64,000 bases of DNA. It comes from Sphingobacterium sp. GVS05A (GTDB lineage Bacteria; Bacteroidota; Bacteroidia; Sphingobacteriales; Sphingobacteriaceae). This document shows positions 17,613-26,051 of the stretch, in pieces; the stretch's first letter is position 1, and each line of letters begins with the position of its first letter. The stretch covers positions 186,001 through 250,000 of the forward strand of contig NZ_JAHXYR010000010.1 in the NCBI RefSeq assembly GCF_019969845.1, given 5' to 3'. Position numbers and translations under genes: made by a program. The notes below the pieces were generated by a model. That model did no database searches. It saw nothing but the letters and a program-made list of their open reading frames with translations, and had not been told where the DNA came from.

Positions 17613-20363
17613 ATGGGAAAATATACCTTCTATGGCATATTGGTCCTGTTGCTTTTTTTGGGGTGCCAATCGGCAAACCAGAAAAAGAAGCGGGTCATTG
17701 CTTTTTCACAGTGCATCGGAAATGACGCATGGAGGCAGACTATGCTTGAGGAAATGAAACGGGAACTCTCCTTTAATCCCGATATTGAATTCTTATACCG
17801 CGATGCCCAAGGCAATAATGCTGTTCAGATTGATCAGATACGCGAGCTGACCAAAGCGGGTATCGATCTGTTGATTGTGTCACCCAATGAGGCCGAACCG
17901 CTTACACCTATCGTTGACTCAGTATTCCAGCGCAAAATACCGGTAATTGTAACAGATCGCAAAACCTCTTCGGGTCAATACAATGCTTATGTGGGTGCCG
18001 ACAATCTTGCCATCGGAAAATTAGCCGGTCAATATAGCCAAGCTGTCCTCCAGGGTAAAGGTAGGGTCGGATTGGTAACCGGCTTATCGGGTACCTCCGC
18101 CTCGATTGAACGTGAAAAGGGATTTATGCAAAGTATTTCAGCAGTAAGTGGCATGCAGGTCAGTGCTGTTATCCACGGTGGGTGGGAAAAGAATATAGCC
18201 TATACCGAAATGCGCGAGCATATCGCTCAAATGACACAAAGTGATATTATTTTTACCTTCAATGACCAAATGGCAATGGGCGTAAAAAAAGCATTGGACG
18301 AGGTGCAACTTCAAAAAGATATTAAAATCATTGGTGTAGATGCGCTGCCAGGACCGGGTAATGGTCTTGAGCAGATTATACAAGGTCATATGTATGCCTC
18401 TATGCTCTACCCTACTGGCGGAACTGAAGCGATCAGAACGGCACTGGCGATTATCAACAATCAACAATATCGACGTGAAAACATTCTCGCTACTGCTGTG
18501 ATCGACAGAACAAATGCCGAACTATTGGCGCTACAGTCACAAAAGATACAACAGCAACAGGTAGACATCGACAAAAGACAGGAATTTATCACTGAGCAGA
18601 ACCGGATTTATCAAAATCAAAAATCTGTTCTCAATGTTCTCGTTGTCAGTTTGGTGCTTGCAGTTGTATTTGGCGGTATTTCTATTATCGTTATCAAAAG
18701 CAATTTGGAAAAAAACAAACATCTTGAAATCCAGAATGGCGAGATCTTATCTCAGCAGAAACAGATTGTTGAAATGAATAGCCAGATTCAGCAGGCCGCA
18801 GAAATCAAAAACAATTTTTTCACCAATATCTCCCACGAATTTAAAACACCCCTCACCCTTATCTTGGCGCCCATTGAGGATCTCGAAATGCGAAAAGATC
18901 TATCAGAAGATATCAAAGAGCAATTATCACGGGTCAAAAGAAGTGCAAAAAAATTGCAGCGACTGGTCAGCGACCTGATCGACATTCATCGGATCAGCAA
19001 AGCAAAAATAAAGCTTCAGGTATCAGCTGTACCTATCGACCCTTTTATCCAGCAGGTCATCAACAGTTTTAAACCGCTGCTCAAAAAAAGCAGAATATCG
19101 ATCAGCTACATCAATAAGAGTATGCTCAAGGAGGTCTGGATTGACGAATATCTGATGGAGCAGGTTTTATCCAATCTCCTTTCCAATGCGATAAAACATA
19201 CCACTACCAGCGGTAGAATTGAAATTTCACTCGAAGAAAATAGCTTCAAAGATTATTTCTACTTACGTGTGCTGGATAATGGTCTAGGGATAGCGCCCAT
19301 TGATATCGAGCATATTTTTGATCCCTTCTATCAAGGAACAGGCAGCCGGAACGGATCTGGAATCGGTCTAGCCTACGTCAAACAAATCGTCGAACTGCAT
19401 CATGGTCAGATCACAGCCAGCAGCAAATTAGGACATGGTTCGATCTTCACCCTTCGGATGCCTATCGGAAATACCCATTATGAACAGGAGGAGATCATAA
19501 CAGCTGTATCCGGTGTAAAACCTGTATTCAAGCACCAAGACTTTCTGGATACTGAAGTAAAATCTTCTGATAAGAATCTCTCTTTTCATTCCAATAAATC
19601 GAAGAGCATTATGATTGTTGAAGATGATGATGAAATCAGGGATTATCTGAGATCTATCTTGAAAAAAGACTATAATCTTTTTTTAGCGCGAGATTCGCAT
19701 CAGGCCGGCACTCTGATGAAAGCACATTTCCCAGATTTGGTGCTCACCGATATCATGTTACCCGACGGCAGCGGACTAGATATCCTCAAAGACATCAAAA
19801 CATTCTACCAGACGGCCCATATTCCTGTCATTCTGTTGAGCGCATTAGCCAATGAAGAGACCATCCTTGAAGGAAGTCTCTTGAAAGCAGATGATTATAT
19901 GACCAAGCCTTTCAATGCCGCAGTCCTTCGGGCAAAGATTGCCAATATGTTACAATCACGGCATCAGCTTAAAGAAAAATATAGTAGTAATGTCGAGCAA
20001 TTTGACTCACCACAGTCAGATACCGTTAATGAAAGCGACAGACGGTTTCTCAATAGCTTTTCGGCTATTGTCGAATCGAAACTGTCCGATCAGCGGCTGA
20101 GTGTCGACGATATTGCTGGCGAGCTCAACCTCTCGCGTGTGCAACTTTATCGTAAAGTCAAACAATTGCTCGACTGTAGCATCAGCGAGTATATTGTCGA
20201 AAGGAGACTCAAAAAAGCAAAAAGCCTGATGGCTGACGGACTCAATATCAATGAGATCTACAGCAACGTCGGTTTCTCCTCAGCCTCCTATTTCGCCTCG
20301 GCATTTAAAAAGAAGTACGGACAGTCGCCAAGCACTTTTAAAAAAGAACTGGATCGAAAATAA
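17613..20363 (+). CDS. Hybrid two-component system regulator of fructan use (periplasmic-binding-protein sensor type)
   Basis: The protein has 916 residues. It starts with a signal or anchor segment (hydrophobic 8-17, Cys18), then a type I periplasmic sugar-binding domain (about 25-310, with VTDRKTSSGQYNAYVGADN and LVTGLSGTSAS). A membrane span (about 338-358) and a coiled coil follow. The kinase core has NISHEFKTPLTLIL (phospho-His near 408) and the ATPase boxes NLLSNAIKH and GSGIGLAYVK. A receiver domain (LTDIMLPDGSG, Asp near 712) and a C-terminal AraC-type DNA-binding domain (about 805-916) complete it. This order matches BT1754, which senses fructose directly. It is divergent from the fructan operon, which it very likely activates. 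The preceding AAAGGGG gives an unusually good ribosome-binding site for this phylum. It converges with the ABC permease gene 8 bp downstream. Confidence 0.95.
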   Translation: MGKYTFYGILVLLLFLGCQSANQKKKRVIAFSQCIGNDAWRQTMLEEMKRELSFNPDIEFLYRDAQGNNAVQIDQIRELTKAGIDLLIVSPNEAEPLTPIVDSVFQRKIPVIVTDRKTSSGQYNAYVGADNLAIGKLAGQYSQAVLQGKGRVGLVTGLSGTSASIEREKGFMQSISAVSGMQVSAVIHGGWEKNIAYTEMREHIAQMTQSDIIFTFNDQMAMGVKKALDEVQLQKDIKIIGVDALPGPGNGLEQIIQGHMYASMLYPTGGTEAIRTALAIINNQQYRRENILATAVIDRTNAELLALQSQKIQQQQVDIDKRQEFITEQNRIYQNQKSVLNVLVVSLVLAVVFGGISIIVIKSNLEKNKHLEIQNGEILSQQKQIVEMNSQIQQAAEIKNNFFTNISHEFKTPLTLILAPIEDLEMRKDLSEDIKEQLSRVKRSAKKLQRLVSDLIDIHRISKAKIKLQVSAVPIDPFIQQVINSFKPLLKKSRISISYINKSMLKEVWIDEYLMEQVLSNLLSNAIKHTTTSGRIEISLEENSFKDYFYLRVLDNGLGIAPIDIEHIFDPFYQGTGSRNGSGIGLAYVKQIVELHHGQITASSKLGHGSIFTLRMPIGNTHYEQEEIITAVSGVKPVFKHQDFLDTEVKSSDKNLSFHSNKSKSIMIVEDDDEIRDYLRSILKKDYNLFLARDSHQAGTLMKAHFPDLVLTDIMLPDGSGLDILKDIKTFYQTAHIPVILLSALANEETILEGSLLKADDYMTKPFNAAVLRAKIANMLQSRHQLKEKYSSNVEQFDSPQSDTVNESDRRFLNSFSAIVESKLSDQRLSVDDIAGELNLSRVQLYRKVKQLLDCSISEYIVERRLKKAKSLMADGLNINEIYSNVGFSSASYFASAFKKKYGQSPSTFKKELDRK

Positions 20364-20371
20364 GCGATCAA

Positions 20372-21145
20372 CTATTTAAAAAGACCTTTCCTCTTAAAAA
20401 TACAAAAACTGATCAGCATAAATAAGATGATCATAGCGATATTACTATAATCGAGTCGTTCAAAGCCATCATTTTCATTCATTATATTCATGAAGGCCTT
20501 ATAAGTACCGGTATAAGGAATAAAGTCTGAAAAACTCTTTTGAGCCACAAATACCGAAAACACCAACATAAACATGCTCACGCCAATGGGATAAATAAAG
20601 CTTTTGAATAGCAGACTTAATGCCAATTGTATCATTGAAACAGCCGATAGCGTGATAAAAAGCTTCAGAAAGGTAAAGAAAATTACCATCCTATAATCGT
20701 GATTTTGAAAGCCAAGTACCGGGTAAATCAAACCCAGTATATAGCCGCTGATTAAGAATGCTGCGTAAGCAAACAAGATAGAAAACAGTATGGTTAGCAG
20801 GATAAACACAGCCTTTGAAAAGAATATTTTTGACTTATCAAGCGGTAATGTAAACAGTACCTTATAGTTGTTATTCTTATACTCGACATCACAGCAGGCA
20901 TAAACAAATAGTGCCACCAGAATCGGGTACAGCAAATAAAAAAACTGAAAAACATATCTTCCTAGCAATACCTTCCAGGGGTTAGGTACCGCACTTATAC
21001 TGCCCGACCGGATGATATCGTATATAATATAACCATCGATCGCGAAAATAAGCAATACCGGAGCGATAAGGACGCCAAAAATCTGCCGGTTTCTAAGTAG
21101 TTTATATTTTTCAGACAAAAAGGCGGTATAAAATGTATTAGTCAT
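20372..21145 (-). CDS. ABC transporter permease (ABC-2 type)
   Basis: The protein has 257 residues with about six hydrophobic segments (near residues 22-42, 67-90, 110-135, 145-170, 178-200 and 230-250). It has little sequence signature beyond that, as usual for ABC-2 permeases of the lantibiotic/bacitracin-immunity class. The ATG at 21145 was chosen; an upstream TTG would add four residues. It overlaps the ATPase gene by 8 bp, so the two are translationally coupled and form one transporter. It is the last gene of a three-gene operon that begins with the erythromycin-esterase-like gene. Substrate unknown; export of a peptide or lipid-type compound is possible by family. Confidence 0.85.
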   Translation of the reverse strand: MTNTFYTAFLSEKYKLLRNRQIFGVLIAPVLLIFAIDGYIIYDIIRSGSISAVPNPWKVLLGRYVFQFFYLLYPILVALFVYACCDVEYKNNNYKVLFTLPLDKSKIFFSKAVFILLTILFSILFAYAAFLISGYILGLIYPVLGFQNHDYRMVIFFTFLKLFITLSAVSMIQLALSLLFKSFIYPIGVSMFMLVFSVFVAQKSFSDFIPYTGTYKAFMNIMNENDGFERLDYSNIAMIILFMLISFCIFKRKGLFK

Positions 21146-22043
21146 TCGAGCGGGCAATTAAGTTTATAAAAATCTGTTCAAGATCTGCACTATGGGAATC
21201 CAGTCCATAGATTTCAATGTTATGTTGCACCAAACATTTAATCATTTGATCAAATTGGTTGTCATCTACTATTTTCACCACAACAGTTTGTCCGTCGGTT
21301 CTTAATACCGAAAATTTGGCATTATTTAAAACATTGGTCGTGCGTGTAGCGTCCGAAGTTCGCAGTAATGCCTCCCGTTCTACCTGACGCAACAGCTCGT
21401 TTTTAGTTCCCTGAAAGATCATTTCTCCCCCTTCGATGATGCCAACATGTGTGGCTATCTTTTCGAGCTCGCTTAGAATGTGACTTGACAGAAATATGGT
21501 TTTCCCTTGTTCATTGAGCAAGCGAAACAGATTTCTCATTTCGACAATTCCCTGTGGATCGAGCCCGTTTAGCGGTTCATCCAGAATCAATAGTTGTGGA
21601 TCATGAAATATAGCCATAGCAATTCCGAGCCGTTGCTTCATTCCCATAGATAAGGTACTGGCTTTTTTCCTTTTCTCCTTTCCGAGATCTACCATTTCGA
21701 GCACCGCATCGATTCGTTTTTCTCCCTTTTTGTGGATGATATCCAAATATTTTAAATTCTCAAAAACGGTTAATTTGGTGTAATAGCAAGGTGATTCGAT
21801 GAGATTGCCCACATTAGCATAGATGTCGCTACGATTTGCTTTTAAACTTTGTCCCCGAATAAAAATAGCATCAGCGTTATCCTGCAAGAGTCCAAGTAGG
21901 AGTTTAATCGTAGTAGACTTTCCGGCACCATTTCGTCCAAGATAACCATAGATACTTTTGTCCGGGACATGTAGGTCAATGTTATTTAAAATGGTTTTTG
22001 AACCTATTTTAAAGCTGAGTTTTTGTGTTAGGATACTTTCCAT
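21138..22043 (-). CDS. ABC transporter ATP-binding protein
   Basis: The protein has 301 residues. Walker A GRNGAGKST (about 38-46), the signature LSMGMKQRLG and Walker B LLILDEPLNGLDP are intact, and an H-loop SSHILSE follows. A C-terminal extension of about 80 residues resembles that of BcrA-type and gliding-type ATPases. It energises the adjacent ABC-2 permease. Its ATG overlaps the stop of the upstream gene by one base (TAATG) and its end overlaps the permease start by 8 bp, so all three genes are coupled. Whether the pair exports an antimicrobial or serves an ordinary envelope function cannot be decided here. Confidence 0.93.
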   Translation of the reverse strand: MESILTQKLSFKIGSKTILNNIDLHVPDKSIYGYLGRNGAGKSTTIKLLLGLLQDNADAIFIRGQSLKANRSDIYANVGNLIESPCYYTKLTVFENLKYLDIIHKKGEKRIDAVLEMVDLGKEKRKKASTLSMGMKQRLGIAMAIFHDPQLLILDEPLNGLDPQGIVEMRNLFRLLNEQGKTIFLSSHILSELEKIATHVGIIEGGEMIFQGTKNELLRQVEREALLRTSDATRTTNVLNNAKFSVLRTDGQTVVVKIVDDNQFDQMIKCLVQHNIEIYGLDSHSADLEQIFINLIARSND

Positions 22044-23320
22044 TATTGTTCGAAATAGGTGGGTCTTTTATTTACGTCGATATAAAAAATGCCATCAATA
22101 TAGTCAGTCCATTTTCTTTCCTCTTCCATACCTTGGTTGATGGTAGAGACAAACGACCTCCTGAGCAAAGCTGTATCAGGCAGGCTCCGCAAATCCAGAA
22201 AGAAATAAGGTACCCCTGTTTGATGGAATATATTTTCAATGGCCAATTTACTAGGTTTATCCACTGTTTGACCGGCATCATTTTTCTGTCCGTAAGAACT
22301 AAAATCAAGCATGTAAGCCTGACGGTCGTATTTCTTTTTTAGGTAAGCACCCAAAGGAAGGTATTCCTTGTTATAAGCCGTTGAAAAGGTATGAATATTG
22401 GCACACCAGACAATGATCTTCTTTCCTGGATATAAAGAATCTATTTGGTACTGCAGATTTTGGGCCATCAATGAATCGCGTAGATGCATACTCTGCATTG
22501 ATCCTGGAGTATAAGACCAGGACTTTTCATAATTAGCTTTTATATCGGCTAGGTATAAGCTATAAACGCGCTGTTCCTCGTCCCTGCCCAAGGTTCGTAA
22601 TCTATACCCCAATTTACCTATTTCATTTAAAAACTGTTTTTTAGCTGTAGAATCAAGGGTTCTATTAGCATACCTGGCTAGGGTCAGGTACTCCAGATTG
22701 TTAAGTTCTTTTTTTAATAAGGGATAATCTTTTAGATCGATCTTATTTTTAAGGCAAAAGTCCTCTAGCAACTTTGCTCGTTTATCACCAAGTAATCGAC
22801 CAGAAAACTGAATATCAAATCCACCGAGAGTAATTGGCTTACCTGATAATTTGGACTTTTGATAGTAGCTTATCAGTGGATCCGTTTCGATGTTCCGCCA
22901 CCAAAAATCAAACAAACCAAGACCAGCCAAAGATTGTTTAGGAAGCTGCATAGTTGGATTTTCCATTTCCTTATTCATGACCCACATATCATACTGTCCC
23001 GCTTCATAGAGTACAATGCTATAATCTAATTTTTCGTGGAGATAACGGATCAACCTCGATTTGGCCCGAAAAGTTTCTCCATCGTCATGCTGCATCTCCC
23101 CTAACATCAGTATCCTATTATCCTTTAAAATACGATCGAATATTTGAAGATCGGAAAAATTACTATCAGTCATCAAAATATTACTGATTACCTGCTTATT
23201 TTGATTTACCTCCCCCAGCAAAGCCTGATAATTCGGTGGAAGCCGATCATTATAAACAAGTTCATTAAAAACTAAAATAATCGCAATAAGAGCAGTTATT
23301 GCGAGAAGTATATGCTTCAT
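22043..23320 (-). CDS. Erythromycin-esterase-like protein with N-terminal membrane anchor
   Basis: The protein has 425 residues. An N-terminal hydrophobic segment (about 4-20) would anchor or export it. The body matches the erythromycin esterase (EreA/EreB-like) family: LMLGEMQHDDGE (about 71-82) corresponds to the family GE-x-x-H motif, SRLIRYLHEKL and IVLYEAGQYDMW follow, and WCANIHTF is the C-terminal conserved His block. Only some family members hydrolyse macrolides; many have unknown substrates. It is the first gene of an operon with an ABC exporter. Its leader region contains the (CAA)n microsatellite at 23441-23514. A macrolide-resistance role is possible but not shown. Confidence 0.8.
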   Translation of the reverse strand: MKHILLAITALIAIILVFNELVYNDRLPPNYQALLGEVNQNKQVISNILMTDSNFSDLQIFDRILKDNRILMLGEMQHDDGETFRAKSRLIRYLHEKLDYSIVLYEAGQYDMWVMNKEMENPTMQLPKQSLAGLGLFDFWWRNIETDPLISYYQKSKLSGKPITLGGFDIQFSGRLLGDKRAKLLEDFCLKNKIDLKDYPLLKKELNNLEYLTLARYANRTLDSTAKKQFLNEIGKLGYRLRTLGRDEEQRVYSLYLADIKANYEKSWSYTPGSMQSMHLRDSLMAQNLQYQIDSLYPGKKIIVWCANIHTFSTAYNKEYLPLGAYLKKKYDRQAYMLDFSSYGQKNDAGQTVDKPSKLAIENIFHQTGVPYFFLDLRSLPDTALLRRSFVSTINQGMEEERKWTDYIDGIFYIDVNKRPTYFEQ

Positions 23321-23418
23321 TCTGCACGATTAATTCGGTTTATATTTCCAGAAATAGGTAATTAAAGATACACTACTCCGTACAACTTCTAATATAAGAT
23401 GATAATTTTTGTCTTTTC

Positions 23419-23426
23419 CATAAATA
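23419..23426 (-). promoter_or_regulatory. Candidate -7 box next to the microsatellite (TATTTATG)
   Basis: On the minus strand this differs from TAnnTTTG at one position and lies about 100 bp before the esterase-like gene. The repeat tract upstream reads TTG-TTG-TTG on this strand, so a -33 TTG is available at 15, 18 or 21 bp spacing. The repeat may thus form the -33 region. Confidence 0.3.
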
Positions 23427-23440
23427 ATTGATAAAAATTT

Positions 23441-23514
<74 letters not shown>

Positions 23515-23550
23515 CTATATATGCGAAAGAATCAAGTATGCTACAATACA

Positions 23551-23586
23551 AAGAAGTCCGTTGATCGATTGACCAACGGACTTCTT
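23551..23586 (-). terminator. Hairpin terminator of the GH92 gene
   Basis: AAGAAGTCCGTTG and CAACGGACTTCTT form a perfect 13-bp stem with a 10-nt loop, 40 bp after the GH92 stop. It isolates the downstream repeat and operon from GH92 transcription. Confidence 0.8.
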
Positions 23587-23626
23587 TTCAATAAAAATCG
23601 TTTAGAAGATTCTATGATTATAAAAT

Positions 23627-25882
23627 TTAATTTCCCCAATTTTTATTGGCCTTATCTCCCATCACAAACTCAAGTGTGCCACCTTTCAGTATATCAGCAT
23701 GGTTTAGTTGTGTGCTATTCAATGGTTTTCCATTGAGGGTAGCCGACTGAATATATTTATTTTTTACCGAAGCGTTCTTTCCGATAATTACAAAAGATTT
23801 GCCGTCAGGCAAGCTGATGCGTGTTTTCTCAAAAAATGGAGATCCGATACTATAGGAAGCCAGTCCCGGAGTAACCGGATAGAAACCCATCTGAGAAAAG
23901 ACCACAAAAGCCGACATACCACCACCATCCTCATCACCGGGTACACCCATCAGATCATTTCTGAACCATTCACCGATCAGCTTATGGATCCGTTTTTGCG
24001 TCATCCAAGGCTGTCCAGCATAGTTATATAGATATGGAATATGCAGCGCAGGCTCATTTGCCATTGAAAACTGACCGACATTGCCTGTATGATCTGGCAG
24101 CTGTGCATAGAAATCAAATTTAGATCGCCCAAGCGGCTGCTGGAACATTTCATCCAGATACTGTACAAACAACTGGTTACCCCCCATCAATTTGATCAGA
24201 TCCGGAATATTGTGCTGTACATCCCAACGGTATATCCAGGCATTATTTTCACCATAATATTCACGGGCACCCTGTCCTCCGGCAAAAACATAGTCAAACG
24301 GCATGATAAAATTACCTTTGTCATCTTTAGGATGGAAAAATTTGGTCTGCTCGTTGAATAGATTCCGATAATTGAAAGACTGCTTCATAAACAGATCATA
24401 ATCGCTTTTTTCACCCAATTCATTAGCCAGTTGTGCCAGACACCAGAGGTCGTAGGAAGTACCCAGTGTGACAGCCACAGGTTGACGTCTTTCAAAACCA
24501 TGTACTTCAGGATAAGTTTCCTGTTCGCCAGGATGCAAAGCTGGGATATACCCTTTTTCTTTGAAAAAATCATCCATTTTTCCGGCAGGCTTATCAGACC
24601 ATGGGGCCAAAGTCTTTTCCGTAATCGCTCCTTTTGCTGCCAGATAGGCTTTCTGTATATCAAAACCACGAATCCCCTTACGATAGGCATCCAGCAAGGT
24701 TGCGACCCCATGGTTGGAATTCATCCTTCTGCTATCCCCCGTGATTTCCGGAAAGGTCGGCAACCAAGGTTTGTCCATCTGCTCTGACATCCGTACAAAA
24801 GAATTGAGGATATTAGATTCTGTAGCCGGCTCCAACAGGACCCGTAGCGGATGGTGCGCACGATAGGAGTCCCAGATCCAATCATCTGTAAAAAATGGCT
24901 TTCCTTCATCCGAATGGATCTTACCATCAAATGCGCTAAAATAACGTCCGCCTTCGGAAATGTTTACCGGACGCTCATAAGTTCTGTATAAGGAAGTATA
25001 AAACACATTTTTGTCTGTTTCATTACCTCCTTCAACAGCAATTTTCCCTAAGGCCTGATTCCAGATTTTACGTCCATTCTCTGCAAGTTTCTTTTGATCA
25101 AAATCAGCAATTTCACGGTTCAGATTGGCTTTGGCCTGTGCTGCATCAATAAATGAAACACCGTATTTCATCTTCAAATTGGCTCCGGACTTGTCAAACT
25201 GCAGTACGAGACAAGCATTTTTTCCCTTGGCATCCGTTCCCTTTTCAAGCTGTTGTCCCTGTAATTTGCTTACAGCACTAGGTTTGATTTCAGGAATTGC
25301 ATAGATATACACACGTGTCCCATTACCAATTTCCTGTGTTCCTGAAAGCGCCTGTCCGTCCCATTTCAGTTCCCCATCACGTGAATTGAATTGTAGGTAT
25401 TTAGTGGATGTATTCGGGAAGGTAAACGTATACATCCCCGACTGATGCGATAATGCATAATCTACTTTGATATCTTCCTGATCCAAAACAACGGAATAGC
25501 TATAAGGCTTGATTTCCTCCTGATCATAACTATACAATTGTACCGGGCTCAACTGGTTTGGCAAACGCAGCATTGGGCTCAAGTTAAAAGCCGACGATCC
25601 ACGGTGGCTCGTTACGATAAGCGGAAGACCATATAAACGGTCCGAAGTAAAATCCCCTCTTTCAGGATATACACGCAGTATACTGTTCGGTAGGTGAACA
25701 GTCGGATAAGTTGGAACCAATAGATGGCTGATATTTCCCATGTATGGATTGACATAATCCACAAAGTCTTTCGTGTTTTTGGCTTGGGAAAAACCTTTTA
25801 GCAAAAAGATTGAAAAAAAAGTACAGCAACAGATTGTGCGTAAAATTACATTAGATTTCAAATTGAGATTCTTATTTAGCAT
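23627..25882 (-). CDS. GH92 alpha-mannosidase, exported
   Basis: The protein has 751 residues with a signal peptide (hydrophobic to about residue 33). GH92 hallmarks are clear: VDYVNPYMGN near the mature N-terminus, WDSYRAHHPL, NEPALHIPYLYNYAG (catalytic Glu near 611) and GDEDGGGMSAFVVFSQMGFYPV (near 648-670, shown here in two parts: GDEDGGG and GFYPV). The family consists of calcium-dependent exo-alpha-mannosidases acting on N-glycans and yeast mannan. It is divergent from the GH110 and sulfatase genes, suggesting a shared glycan target. Its 3' end is closed by a hairpin at 23551. Linkage preference is not readable. Confidence 0.95.
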   Translation of the reverse strand: MLNKNLNLKSNVILRTICCCTFFSIFLLKGFSQAKNTKDFVDYVNPYMGNISHLLVPTYPTVHLPNSILRVYPERGDFTSDRLYGLPLIVTSHRGSSAFNLSPMLRLPNQLSPVQLYSYDQEEIKPYSYSVVLDQEDIKVDYALSHQSGMYTFTFPNTSTKYLQFNSRDGELKWDGQALSGTQEIGNGTRVYIYAIPEIKPSAVSKLQGQQLEKGTDAKGKNACLVLQFDKSGANLKMKYGVSFIDAAQAKANLNREIADFDQKKLAENGRKIWNQALGKIAVEGGNETDKNVFYTSLYRTYERPVNISEGGRYFSAFDGKIHSDEGKPFFTDDWIWDSYRAHHPLRVLLEPATESNILNSFVRMSEQMDKPWLPTFPEITGDSRRMNSNHGVATLLDAYRKGIRGFDIQKAYLAAKGAITEKTLAPWSDKPAGKMDDFFKEKGYIPALHPGEQETYPEVHGFERRQPVAVTLGTSYDLWCLAQLANELGEKSDYDLFMKQSFNYRNLFNEQTKFFHPKDDKGNFIMPFDYVFAGGQGAREYYGENNAWIYRWDVQHNIPDLIKLMGGNQLFVQYLDEMFQQPLGRSKFDFYAQLPDHTGNVGQFSMANEPALHIPYLYNYAGQPWMTQKRIHKLIGEWFRNDLMGVPGDEDGGGMSAFVVFSQMGFYPVTPGLASYSIGSPFFEKTRISLPDGKSFVIIGKNASVKNKYIQSATLNGKPLNSTQLNHADILKGGTLEFVMGDKANKNWGN

Positions 25883-26051
25883 TATAATTAATTAAGTGAT
25901 CAATGGTTTAAGGGAAAACTAAGGTTTCGTCCCTAAAGTTAGTTTTTTTTGATGAAATATTAGGATGGAAATTTGCATGTTAAGTGATAATACCTATATT
26001 CGGCAAGCATTCATCCAATTGGCTACAATAGCGCATAAACCATCAATTAAT

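Noticed and set aside
25965..26051. Longer GH110 start at 25965
   Set aside because: It would place the signal peptide about 30 residues inside the protein; the ATG at 26052 gives a normal N-terminal signal.
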